64,000 nt of DNA from Fulvivirga maritima (lineage in GTDB: Bacteria > Bacteroidota > Bacteroidia > Cytophagales > Cyclobacteriaceae). Below the pieces are notes generated by a model that made no database searches, was not told the origin of the DNA, and saw nothing but the letters and a program-made list of their open reading frames with translations. Within the stretch, counting starts at the first letter, position 1. Every line of letters begins with the position of its first letter. Below are positions 34,843 through 43,867 of the stretch, piece by piece. Made by a program: the position numbers and the translations under genes. The DNA lies in the NCBI RefSeq assembly GCF_021389955.1, contig NZ_CP089980.1, positions 2,475,001-2,539,000 on the forward strand, read 5' to 3'.

Positions 34843-36045
34843 ATGAATTACAAGTCGCGCTTCAAGGCACATAAGTGCTGCATCATTATGCCTACTTATA
34901 ATAATGACCAAACACTGGAACAGGTCATTGAGAGCATATTACCTTATACTGATGATTTAATAGTGGTAAATGATGGAGCTACTGATAATACTGCTAACAT
35001 TCTGGGAAAATTTACGGGGCAGATTCAAGGCATAACCCATGAAGAGAATCAGGGTAAAGGTATTGCTTTGCGCAATGGTTTTAAATATGCATTGGAGCAA
35101 GGCTATGAATATGCCATAACCATTGATAGCGACGGACAACATTTTGCTGATGATTTTTCTTCCTTTTTACAGGAAATAGATGATAATCCTAATACGCTGG
35201 TAATAGGAGCCAGAAATATGACACAGGAAAATGTGCCAGGCAAAAGTAGCTTTGGTAATAAGTTTTCTAATTTCTGGTTTTGGGTAGATACTGGTATCAA
35301 GCTTACAGACACTCAGTCTGGCTTTAGGCTTTATCCTATTAAAGCTATGCAAGGTACGCGTTACATTACTTCTCGTTTTGAGTTTGAAGTGGAGGTAATA
35401 GTAAAAGCAGCCTGGAGGGGAATTGAAGTGAAGAATATTCCTATTAAGGTCCATTATGAGCCAGGCAAGAAGCGTATTTCACACTTTAAACCAGCGAAAG
35501 ATTTTACTAGAATAAGCATCTTAAACACCTGGTTTTTTATTCTGGCATTAATCTACTACATCCCTAAGCGTTTTATTCTATCGCTTACCAGAGAGAACAT
35601 CAGGAAGTTTTTAAAAAAGCATTTGTTCAATAAAGAGGAGCCTGTTAGAACTAAAGTTTTTTCTATAGGTTTTGGAGTGTTTATGAGCATCTTTCCCGTT
35701 TGGGGTTATCAGATGATTATTGGGGTAGCGATATCTCATCTTTTAAAGTTGAATAAGGCTTTGGTTTTAGTTGCTGCTAATATTAGCTTGCCTCCTTTTA
35801 TTCCTTTCATAATTTTTGGAAGCTATAAACTTGGTGGCCTTTTTATGGAAAACCCTAAAAATAATTTACTTTTTAGTTCAGGAATATCATTTGAGAATAT
35901 AAAAGATAATTTGTTTCAATATTTAGTAGGAGCAGTAGTGCTTTCTGTTATTATGGGAACCTTTGCCAGTGTAGTAACCTGGTTATATTTTTTAATAAAA
36001 GGCTCTAATGAACATGAAAAGGAAAATTCTATTACATCTCACTGA
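34843..36045 (+). CDS. Family 2 glycosyltransferase fused to a DUF2062 membrane domain
   Basis: The 400-residue protein has a GT2 domain (about 10-235) with IIMPTYNNDQTLEQVI, VVNDGATDNT and the metal-binding TIDSDGQHF, like dolichol-phosphate mannosyltransferase. The C-terminal portion (about 260-395) is a DUF2062 domain with three or more membrane helices: SIGFGVFMSIFPVWGYQM, LPPFIPFIIFGSYKLGG. The fusion is known in aryl polyene clusters, where a sugar is thought to be added to the pigment or its anchor. It is followed by a 56-base gap, the longest internal gap of the latter half of the cluster. Confidence 0.9.
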   Translation: MNYKSRFKAHKCCIIMPTYNNDQTLEQVIESILPYTDDLIVVNDGATDNTANILGKFTGQIQGITHEENQGKGIALRNGFKYALEQGYEYAITIDSDGQHFADDFSSFLQEIDDNPNTLVIGARNMTQENVPGKSSFGNKFSNFWFWVDTGIKLTDTQSGFRLYPIKAMQGTRYITSRFEFEVEVIVKAAWRGIEVKNIPIKVHYEPGKKRISHFKPAKDFTRISILNTWFFILALIYYIPKRFILSLTRENIRKFLKKHLFNKEEPVRTKVFSIGFGVFMSIFPVWGYQMIIGVAISHLLKLNKALVLVAANISLPPFIPFIIFGSYKLGGLFMENPKNNLLFSSGISFENIKDNLFQYLVGAVVLSVIMGTFASVVTWLYFLIKGSNEHEKENSITSH

Positions 36046-36101
36046 TAATCTCCTTACATTTACGAGCATTTTTGCGGCACTTTTTTGATCATCAAATTTG
36101 A

Positions 36102-39100
36102 ATGTCTACTCTATTTCATCGGATATATAACCTTATAAGAACAAGGGAACTCATATCAATTTCCTTGCTTGTGATCATCCTTGGTCTTGCTGTTTTTGCT
36201 TCCATGAATATTCGCATGGAGGAGAACATCATTAATATAATGCCTAAAGATGAGAAAGTAGTAGAGGTTAATGAGGTCTTTGAGGGCATTAAGATTAACA
36301 ATCGAATTGTATTTCATTTATATAATGCAGATAGTACTTTAACCACACCTGATTCATTGGTGGAGGTGGCTAGTTTATTAGCAGATTCATTACAGAGTAA
36401 TTATTCAGAGTATTTTACAGAAATAAAATTAGAAGTGCCAGACCAGCAGTTGCTGGATATGTATGAGTATTACTACAATAATCTTCCTTATTACCTTCTT
36501 CCTCAGGATTATGCCCATCTTGACAGCACTTTATCTCAGGAGGCCATCAATGGTTCTATTGAGAGAGTATATAAGCAGGTACTTTCTTCTATGGGTATTG
36601 CTTCTAAGTTTATGATAAAAGATCCGCTGGGTATAACTGGCAGGCCACTCCGGCGGATACAGGATAATCAGATGGATAGTAACTTTGGCTTGTATCAGAA
36701 TCATATTGTTACTAAAGATCGAAAGCACCTGGTTTTCTTTGTGGTGCTAAGTAATCCTCCTAATGAGACTTCTAATAATGGTAAATTCATTGAGGGTATC
36801 AATCAACTTCAGAAATCATTTCAAGAATCACACCCTCAAATAGTAGTTGATTATTTTGGACCTGCAGCGGTGGCTGTAGCCAATGCAACCAGAATTAAAA
36901 CAGATGTTTTTATGACTGTAGGGATAGCTATGGCCGCTCTTTTTATATTCATATCGCTGTTTTATCGTAATATAGGTACCTTTTTTATAGTAGTTACACC
37001 TGGCCTTTTTGGAGGTATAATAGCTATAGCATTTTTAAGCATTGTTCGGCCTGCGGTTTCTATTATTTCTTTAGCAGTAGGCTCTGTGCTTTTGGGTATA
37101 ACCATTGACTATGCTCTACACTTTTTTACTCATTATAAGAAGGAAAAGGATCTTCAAAAGCTTTTTAAAGATATTACCACTCCGCTGCTAATGAGTAGTC
37201 TCACTACTTCATTTGCCTTCTTTTCTTTGATTTTCATACGGTCTTCAGCACTTCAGGATCTAGGCATTTTTGCCGGCGTTAGTGTGTTGGCCTCTGTGTG
37301 TTATACTTTAGTTATTTTACCTCATGTGGTGAGCAGGCTCACTATTAAAGAGGAAGATGATAGTAAAATGAACCTGGTGGAACGAGTGGTAGATAGAATA
37401 GCCAATTACCCGTTTTATAAAAGAAAATGGGCGATAAGCGCTTTTGCTCTACTATCTGTGGTAAGCTTGTTCACCTGGCGGCAGGTTACTTTTGAAAGTA
37501 ATATGCTGGAGCTAAATTATATGCCTGATCATCTGCAGGAAAGCCAGGATCGAATAAATACAATATCTAATTTTACTGCAAATAATATTTATGTAGCATT
37601 TAGAGGGGCTAATCTTGATGAGGTACTACAAAAGAATGCTAGCCTGAATAAACAGTTACAGGAGCTGAAAGAAGATAGAGCCATTTTAGATTTTTACTCG
37701 TTAAACCAAATTATTCCAGCCCCTGACTTGAGAAGAGAAAGGCTTACTCAGTGGAATGGTTTCTGGCTAAAGCATGCTGAAGACAGTGTAATGACTCATG
37801 TCAATAGAGCGGCTAAGAAATTTGGTTTTAAAGAAAGTACCTTCAAGTCATTCGATAATTTGCTGAATAAAAATTATGATGATATTTCAGAGGAAGATAG
37901 AGAATCTATATTGGGTTTATATGGCAATGAATTCATTATAAATGAAAGGGCCGATCGTGTTTCAGTACTTACTTCTATAACACTGAGTATAGAAAATAAA
38001 ATAGCCATACTTAGCGAATTAGAGAAGATACCTGGTATTATCATTCTTGATAAGTCATACCTTACCAGCAAGTTAGTGGCATTATTGCAACAGGACTTTG
38101 GGAGGTTGGTGAATATCTCGCTTGTGGTGGTTTTTATACTCATATTAATAAGCTATGGCCGTATAGAGCTTACTTTAATTACCTTCACACCAATACTTTT
38201 GAGCTGGTTATGGGTGCTAGGACTTATGGGGTGGCTAGGACTCAGCTTTAACATTGTAAACATAATCATTTGTACTTTCATATTTGGGCTGGGTGTAGAT
38301 TACAGCATTTTTGTAATGCGTGGTTTAACTCAAAAATATGCTTATGGAGTATATAACCTGGCTTCATACAAGAAGTCCATCATTCTTTCCGTAGTAACTA
38401 CACTGCTTGGGATTGGAGTTTTGGCGCTTGCTAAGCACCCTGCTTTGCAGTCAATAGCACTTTTAGCTATAATCGGCATTCTTTCCGTTGTCTTCATCAC
38501 CTTCACTGTAGAACATTTACTCTATAATATTTTCATCCTTCGTAGAAAAAAGAAGGGCTTAGTGCCTTTTACTCTAAGTGCTTTTCTTCTTAGCTGTTTT
38601 GCTTTTGGGTGTTTTCTATTCGGGTGCCTGATATTATTTTTTGCCAGCCTATTATTTAGAATACCCTTTGCCTCTTTAAAATGGAGAAAGAGGAATTTCC
38701 ATAAAATCATCATGTTTTTTTCGTATTTCGTGATGTATGCTATGGGCAACATAAAGAAGGGAATAGAAGGGAAAGAGCATATGGATTATGACCATCCTTC
38801 GGTAATAATAGCTAACCACCATTCTTTTATAGATATTTTAGTATTACTGATGCTGAACCCCAAAGTGGTAATGATTACCAATGATTGGGTTTATAATTCT
38901 CCGCTTTTCGGCAGATCTATCCGTTATGCAGACTTTATACAAGCCTCTAAAGGTATAGAAAGCCAGATGGATAAGATAAAGGATTTGGTAGCAGATGGAT
39001 ACTCCATTATTGTTTTCCCAGAAGGTACCAGAAGTAGAACTGCGGACTTAGGTCGTTTTCATAAAGGAGCTTTTTTCTTAGCCGAAACTTTGGAGCTGGA

Positions 39101-39953
39101 TATTCAGCCTGTGGTGCTACATGGCACCCATATGGCTATGCCTAGAGGAGATGATTATTATTTAAGAAGTGGCCCCGTTACTATTAAATTTTTGCCAAGA
39201 ATAAAGCACTCTGATAGTTCATTTGGGAACGGCTATAGAGAGAGAGCTAAGGCTATAACTAAATACTTTAAATCTGAATACCAATTATTGAGAGAGCAGC
39301 AGGAAACTATTGCTTACCATAAGGGGAACCTGATTAAAAATTATTTATTCAAAAGCCCTGTTATAGAGTGGTACATAAGAGTAAAGTACTTTCTGGAAGG
39401 TGGTTATAAACTTTTTGATGAACTGGTGCCAAAAAAAGGCAAGGTGGTAGATGTAGGTTGTGGTTATGGGCCAATGTCATATGCGCTGGGCTTCAGCAGT
39501 CCGGAGCGTGAAATTTTCGGTATTGATTACGATGATCTGAAAATACGGTTGGCCAACAACTGTCCTGTAAAACCTGCTAATATTCATTTTGAGGTGTGTG
39601 ATGCACTTAATTATGAGTTTAGTGAGTCTGATGTTTATATTATTAGCGATGTATTGCATTATTTAACATCTCAGGAACAGAAACAGCTGTTAGAAAATGT
39701 AGAACGCAACCTCAGTGCAGAAGGTAAGATTATTATTAGAGATGGAGATAGTTCCAAGCGAGAAAGGCATAAAGGAACGGTACTAACAGAAATTTTTTCT
39801 ACCGGAACAGGGTTCAATAAAACAAGGAATAAGCTTTCATACATTTCATCTGATATGATTTCAGATTTTGCTAAGGCTAATCATTTACATTTAGAAATAA
39901 TAGATAACAGCAGGAGAACCTCAAATACCATCTTTGTGTTAAGCAGAAATTAG
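36102..39953 (+). CDS. Trifunctional MMPL transporter / PlsC acyltransferase / SAM methyltransferase
   Basis: One 1283-residue polypeptide contains three enzymes in order. Residues 1 to about 830 form an RND/MMPL exporter: two periplasmic loops and about twelve helices, including SLAVGSVLLGITIDYALHFF and FGLGVDYSIFVMRG. About 880-1075 is a PlsC-type acyltransferase with NHHSFID (H-x4-D near residue 905) and FPEGTRSR (near 972). About 1100-1283 is a class I methyltransferase with VVDVGCGYGPMSYAL (near 1115). It could acylate and methylate the pigment and export it. The same three-part fusion is annotated in other Bacteroidota. The next gene starts 3 bases after its stop. Confidence 0.92.
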   Translation: MSTLFHRIYNLIRTRELISISLLVIILGLAVFASMNIRMEENIINIMPKDEKVVEVNEVFEGIKINNRIVFHLYNADSTLTTPDSLVEVASLLADSLQSNYSEYFTEIKLEVPDQQLLDMYEYYYNNLPYYLLPQDYAHLDSTLSQEAINGSIERVYKQVLSSMGIASKFMIKDPLGITGRPLRRIQDNQMDSNFGLYQNHIVTKDRKHLVFFVVLSNPPNETSNNGKFIEGINQLQKSFQESHPQIVVDYFGPAAVAVANATRIKTDVFMTVGIAMAALFIFISLFYRNIGTFFIVVTPGLFGGIIAIAFLSIVRPAVSIISLAVGSVLLGITIDYALHFFTHYKKEKDLQKLFKDITTPLLMSSLTTSFAFFSLIFIRSSALQDLGIFAGVSVLASVCYTLVILPHVVSRLTIKEEDDSKMNLVERVVDRIANYPFYKRKWAISAFALLSVVSLFTWRQVTFESNMLELNYMPDHLQESQDRINTISNFTANNIYVAFRGANLDEVLQKNASLNKQLQELKEDRAILDFYSLNQIIPAPDLRRERLTQWNGFWLKHAEDSVMTHVNRAAKKFGFKESTFKSFDNLLNKNYDDISEEDRESILGLYGNEFIINERADRVSVLTSITLSIENKIAILSELEKIPGIIILDKSYLTSKLVALLQQDFGRLVNISLVVVFILILISYGRIELTLITFTPILLSWLWVLGLMGWLGLSFNIVNIIICTFIFGLGVDYSIFVMRGLTQKYAYGVYNLASYKKSIILSVVTTLLGIGVLALAKHPALQSIALLAIIGILSVVFITFTVEHLLYNIFILRRKKKGLVPFTLSAFLLSCFAFGCFLFGCLILFFASLLFRIPFASLKWRKRNFHKIIMFFSYFVMYAMGNIKKGIEGKEHMDYDHPSVIIANHHSFIDILVLLMLNPKVVMITNDWVYNSPLFGRSIRYADFIQASKGIESQMDKIKDLVADGYSIIVFPEGTRSRTADLGRFHKGAFFLAETLELDIQPVVLHGTHMAMPRGDDYYLRSGPVTIKFLPRIKHSDSSFGNGYRERAKAITKYFKSEYQLLREQQETIAYHKGNLIKNYLFKSPVIEWYIRVKYFLEGGYKLFDELVPKKGKVVDVGCGYGPMSYALGFSSPEREIFGIDYDDLKIRLANNCPVKPANIHFEVCDALNYEFSESDVYIISDVLHYLTSQEQKQLLENVERNLSAEGKIIIRDGDSSKRERHKGTVLTEIFSTGTGFNKTRNKLSYISSDMISDFAKANHLHLEIIDNSRRTSNTIFVLSRN

Positions 39954-39956
39954 ACA

Positions 39957-41489
39957 ATGGAGAAATTTGATATCATAATAATAGGGAGTGGGCTTGGAGG
40001 CTTAGAATGTGGTACCATACTTAGTAGAGAAGGGTATAAGATTTTAGTGCTCGAAAAGAACAAGCAGATCGGGGGTAACTTACAGATTTTCTCTAGAAAT
40101 AAGCGAATTTTTGATACCGGTATTCATTATATAGGCGGGCTTGATGAAGGCCAGAACCTTAACAGGTATTTTAAGTACCTGGGAATTATGGATGACCTCA
40201 AGCTAAAAAAGATGGATGAAGATGGCTTTGATATTGTATCTTTTGAGGGCGATGAGCAGGAGTACAAATATGCTCAGGGCTATGATAAGTTTATAGATAC
40301 GATGACCAGCTACTTTCCTGAAGAAAGGGAAGGGATAATAAGGTATTGTGATAAAATAAAAGAGGTCTGTGCTCATTTCCCCATGTATGGCGTACAACCT
40401 ATGAGAAATGCTCCGGGAAGTGCCGCCTATCTGGATGTTAACGCTCGGGATTTCATTAACTCATGTACTAGTAATAAGAGGTTACAGCAGGTATTAGCAG
40501 GTACCAATGTTCTGTATGCGGGTGAAGGAGATGAAACACCTTTGTACGTACACGCCTTGGTGATCAACTCTTATATAGAAAGTTCTTATAAATGCATTGA
40601 TGGTGGGGCTCAATTAGCTCGCTTATTATCAAAACAAATAAGAGATGCAGGCGGAAAGATTGTGAAGCGAGCTAAAGCAACAGGGTTTGGCTTTTCAGGA
40701 GATAAAATAGAATATGTGGAGTTAGAAGATGGTAGAAAGTATTATGCAGATACTTTCATTTCTAATATTCATCCTACGCTTACCCTGGATATGATAGAAG
40801 AAGGCAGAATAAGAAAAGCTTACCGAAAAAGAGTAACTAGTCTGGAAAATTCTGTTTCTGTGTTTATTGTATTCATCGTTCCTAAAAAGGGTACTATAGA
40901 GAATTTTAACTATAACTATTACCACTACATAGATCATGACGTTTGGGGCAGTGCGCATTATGAAAAAGAAGAGTGGCCCAAAAGCTATGCTCTTTTTTCA
41001 GGAGCCTCAAGCAGAGATGAAAAGTATGCCGAGAGCTTAATAGTAATGTCATACATGAACTTTGAAGACACAGAAAAATGGTCTGATAGCTATAATATTG
41101 TTTCAAAGGAATCATACAGAGGCGATGATTATGAACAGTTCAAAAAGGAAAAGGCAGAATTACTGATTGATGAATTAGAAAAGAAATTTCCAGGTATAAG
41201 AAATAACATTGAAGCCTATTACACCTCTACGCCACTTACTAACCGAGATTACATAGGTACCAAAGACGGAGCGCTTTATGGTATTAAAAAGGATTACAAA
41301 AACCCGATGAAATCTTTCATATCTCCCAAAACTAAGGTTCCTAACTTGTTGTTAACAGGTCAGAACCTAAATATGCATGGTGTCTTGGGAGTAACAATAG
41401 GAGCAATAACCACTTGTTCAGAAATCTTAGGGCATCAGGAGCTTATGAAGAAAATAGCAGAAAGTACCGCAGCCTTACAAGATGGATGA
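39957..41489 (+). CDS. NAD(P)/FAD-dependent oxidoreductase, phytoene desaturase (CrtI)-like
   Basis: The 510-residue flavoprotein has the N-terminal FAD motif IIIGSGLGGLECGTILSREG (about 6-25) and the CrtI/retinol saturase C-terminal motif LLLTGQNLNMHGVLGVTIGA. GNLQIFSRNKRIFDTGIHYIGG fits the substrate-binding region. It may desaturate, saturate or isomerise the polyene or an aromatic ring. No other carotenoid genes (crtB, crtY) are nearby, so a pigment-cluster role is more likely than carotenoid synthesis. It overlaps the following gene by 4 bases. Confidence 0.87.
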   Translation: MEKFDIIIIGSGLGGLECGTILSREGYKILVLEKNKQIGGNLQIFSRNKRIFDTGIHYIGGLDEGQNLNRYFKYLGIMDDLKLKKMDEDGFDIVSFEGDEQEYKYAQGYDKFIDTMTSYFPEEREGIIRYCDKIKEVCAHFPMYGVQPMRNAPGSAAYLDVNARDFINSCTSNKRLQQVLAGTNVLYAGEGDETPLYVHALVINSYIESSYKCIDGGAQLARLLSKQIRDAGGKIVKRAKATGFGFSGDKIEYVELEDGRKYYADTFISNIHPTLTLDMIEEGRIRKAYRKRVTSLENSVSVFIVFIVPKKGTIENFNYNYYHYIDHDVWGSAHYEKEEWPKSYALFSGASSRDEKYAESLIVMSYMNFEDTEKWSDSYNIVSKESYRGDDYEQFKKEKAELLIDELEKKFPGIRNNIEAYYTSTPLTNRDYIGTKDGALYGIKKDYKNPMKSFISPKTKVPNLLLTGQNLNMHGVLGVTIGAITTCSEILGHQELMKKIAESTAALQDG

Positions 41490-42169
41490 TTAAAAAGTTT
41501 TTCAAATATAAAGTAGTAAGAATTATTCTATGGTTGCACGTAGCAGCCATAGTGATCATTGCCGGGCTTATTCTTTATTTGACTCATTTTACTGATAAAG
41601 CATATAAAGCTGGAATTGAACAGGCACCTTATGATGCTATTATAGTTCCTGGTTATCCTTACACAGGCTCATGGCATGATATTATGAAAACCCGTGTATA
41701 CTGGGCAGCTCACCTTTGGGAGACTGGCGTAACAAAGCATATTATATTTTCTGGTGGAGCAGTATATTCCCCTTACGTAGAAAGTGTAATAATGAAGCAA
41801 TATGCAAAGGAGCTGGGAGTTCCAGCGGAGGTTATTTTTACTGAAATGGAAGCTGAACATAGCACTGAAAATCTCTTTTATTCTTATCAGATAGCACTCA
41901 AACAAGGATTTGAAAAAGTGGCACTAGCTACAGATCCTGTTCAGTCATTTTTTTTAAACCAATATGCTGATAATAAAGCCTATAATTTAGGTTATTTGCC
42001 TATCCAATATAATACAATTGAAGCCAAAGAGCTCAAAGATTTCACAATTGATGACAAAGTGGCCTTTATTGAAAATTTTGAGGCCCTGCCTGATAGAGAA
42101 AGTTTCTGGACTCGCATGGAAGGAACTTTAGGAGGAAATATTGAGTATTTGGAGGTAGATCCGAGATAG
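41486..42169 (+). CDS. YdcF/SanA-like DUF218 membrane protein
   Basis: The start at ATG 41486 (ATGA overlap with the previous stop) gives 227 residues with one N-terminal membrane helix (about 10-32). Upstream in-frame non-ATG starts would only add sequence inside the preceding gene. The DUF218 core has PYDAIIVPGYPY, IIFSGGAVYSPYVESVIMKQYAKELGVP, and TEMEAEHSTENLFYS with the conserved Glu/Thr/Glu-Asn cluster. DUF218 proteins are associated with envelope polysaccharide and vancomycin-sensitivity traits, without a settled reaction. Inclusion in this operon suggests envelope modification. Confidence 0.83.
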   Translation: MIKKFFKYKVVRIILWLHVAAIVIIAGLILYLTHFTDKAYKAGIEQAPYDAIIVPGYPYTGSWHDIMKTRVYWAAHLWETGVTKHIIFSGGAVYSPYVESVIMKQYAKELGVPAEVIFTEMEAEHSTENLFYSYQIALKQGFEKVALATDPVQSFFLNQYADNKAYNLGYLPIQYNTIEAKELKDFTIDDKVAFIENFEALPDRESFWTRMEGTLGGNIEYLEVDPR

Positions 42170-42175
42170 TAAGGA

Positions 42176-43849
42176 ATGAAGAAAAAGCTTTTAATAATAT
42201 TCACTGTACTGGTAGTCATTTGTGTAGCACTAGTTACAGTTTACTACCTGATGGTAAAGATTAATCCACCGGTAGAAGAAGATGAATTACCCGAAATATC
42301 TATAGTAAGAAATACGGGTGACTATTACCAAACCTCAGACAGTAGCTGGATACAAAAAAATGACCAGGGTTTATGGGAACTCTATGTGCACGGAGGCCCA
42401 TTACAAAGAGGAGTAGCCTTTGGAGAACTTTGTAAACCATTACAAAAAGAAAAGGAAGCGGCCTTTGTAGGTGAAATAAAAAACAGGGTGCCATCAGAGT
42501 CTTATTTAAACTTTTTGAAATATTTGGTGGGTTGGTTTAACCGTGACTTAGATGAGTATGTGCCTGAAGAATATCTAAAAGAAATCTATGCATCTTCTCA
42601 GTACATGCCTGATGCCTACGATTATATTGCTCCTAAATTTCAAAGGGCTTTAAGTTATCATGCGGCTCATGATATTGGTCATGCCTTGCAAAACATGAAC
42701 TTGGTAGGTTGTACGGCCTTTGCCGTAAAAGGAGATAAAACGGCTAACGGAAAGCTATTATTAGGAAGAAACTTTGACTTTTACTTTGGTGAAGACTTCG
42801 CTAAAGATAGAATGGTGGCCTTTTATAATCCTGATAAGGGCTATAAATTCATGTCTGTAACCTGGGCTTGTTTTAGTGGAGTGGTTTCCGGAATGAACGA
42901 GAAAGGGTTAACCATTACGCTTAACTCAGACAAGTCGGCCATTCCATCTAAAGGTAAAACGCCGGTATCCTTAATGGCAAGAGAAATATTACAGTATGCT
43001 TCTAATATCGAGGAGGCTTATGATATTGCCCAGTCTTATGAAACCTTTGTAGCAGAATCTTTTTTAATAGGTTCTAAAGAAGACGGTAGAGCGGCAGTTA
43101 TAGAGAAGACGCCAGAAACTACCGCTATTTATGATGAAAAGGATAATGATTTAGTAGTCACTAACCATTATCAGAGTGATGCTTTGAAAGATGATCCTTT
43201 AAATCAGGAGTATCTTGCAGAAGGAGTATCTGATTATCGATACGAGCGTGTACAAGAGCTATTGGATTCGCTCTCTCCACTCACACCTGAAAAGGCCGCT
43301 TTTTTACTGAGAAATAAAGAAGGACTTGGTGGAGAGTTTATTGGTTTAGCTAATGAAAAGGCCGTTAATCAGCTCATTGCTCATCATTCTATCATTTTCT
43401 CTCCTGAGGATATGATGGTTTGGGTTTCTGCACCGCCTTATCAATTGGGTAAATATGCTGCGTACGATTTAGAGGAGATATTTAATAATGAAGATGATGA
43501 TATACATTTCACTTATACTGATTCAGCCAGTATAGATCAGGATCCATTTTATTCTTCAGGAGCTTATAATGAATTTAAAGACTTTATTTTAATTAAGGAT
43601 CGTATACAACAAAACCTGGCAAAGGGCGATGGAAACACCATTACAGAGCAAGATCAGCAAAAATTTATAGCGTCTAACCCTAAAGGATATTTAACTTACT
43701 ATTACTTGGGAGACTATAATAAAAGCCTGGAGTTGTGGAGTAAAGCAAAAAAATATTATAATATTGCCCTGCAGTTAGAAATTGCCAGAAAGAGTGAAAG
43801 AGATCATATCCTGGAAGGAATAAAGGAATGTGAAGCTCATTTAAATTAA
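42176..43849 (+). CDS. C45-family NTN hydrolase / acyltransferase-like protein
   Basis: The 557-residue protein has an N-terminal membrane anchor or signal (about 4-24), then a linker, then a C45 (acyl-CoA:6-aminopenicillanate acyltransferase) domain. The presumed autocatalytic nucleophile is Cys179 in LVGCTAFAV, followed by LLGRNFDFYFGED and GMNEKGLTITLNS. The family self-cleaves before the Cys and then hydrolyses or transfers acyl groups on amides. The C-terminal region (about 480-557) is helical, with a TPR-like YYLGDYNKSLELWSKAKKYY. Here it might attach or release an acyl group, or esterify the pigment. It faces the periplasm. Confidence 0.85.
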   Translation: MKKKLLIIFTVLVVICVALVTVYYLMVKINPPVEEDELPEISIVRNTGDYYQTSDSSWIQKNDQGLWELYVHGGPLQRGVAFGELCKPLQKEKEAAFVGEIKNRVPSESYLNFLKYLVGWFNRDLDEYVPEEYLKEIYASSQYMPDAYDYIAPKFQRALSYHAAHDIGHALQNMNLVGCTAFAVKGDKTANGKLLLGRNFDFYFGEDFAKDRMVAFYNPDKGYKFMSVTWACFSGVVSGMNEKGLTITLNSDKSAIPSKGKTPVSLMAREILQYASNIEEAYDIAQSYETFVAESFLIGSKEDGRAAVIEKTPETTAIYDEKDNDLVVTNHYQSDALKDDPLNQEYLAEGVSDYRYERVQELLDSLSPLTPEKAAFLLRNKEGLGGEFIGLANEKAVNQLIAHHSIIFSPEDMMVWVSAPPYQLGKYAAYDLEEIFNNEDDDIHFTYTDSASIDQDPFYSSGAYNEFKDFILIKDRIQQNLAKGDGNTITEQDQQKFIASNPKGYLTYYYLGDYNKSLELWSKAKKYYNIALQLEIARKSERDHILEGIKECEAHLN

Positions 43850-43867
43850 GATTCAGCGGTCAGATAA

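Noticed and set aside
41414-41485. Longer N-terminus for the DUF218 gene
   Set aside because: It would lie within the preceding oxidoreductase gene and place about 24 polar residues before the membrane helix; the ATG at 41486 forms the usual ATGA overlap.
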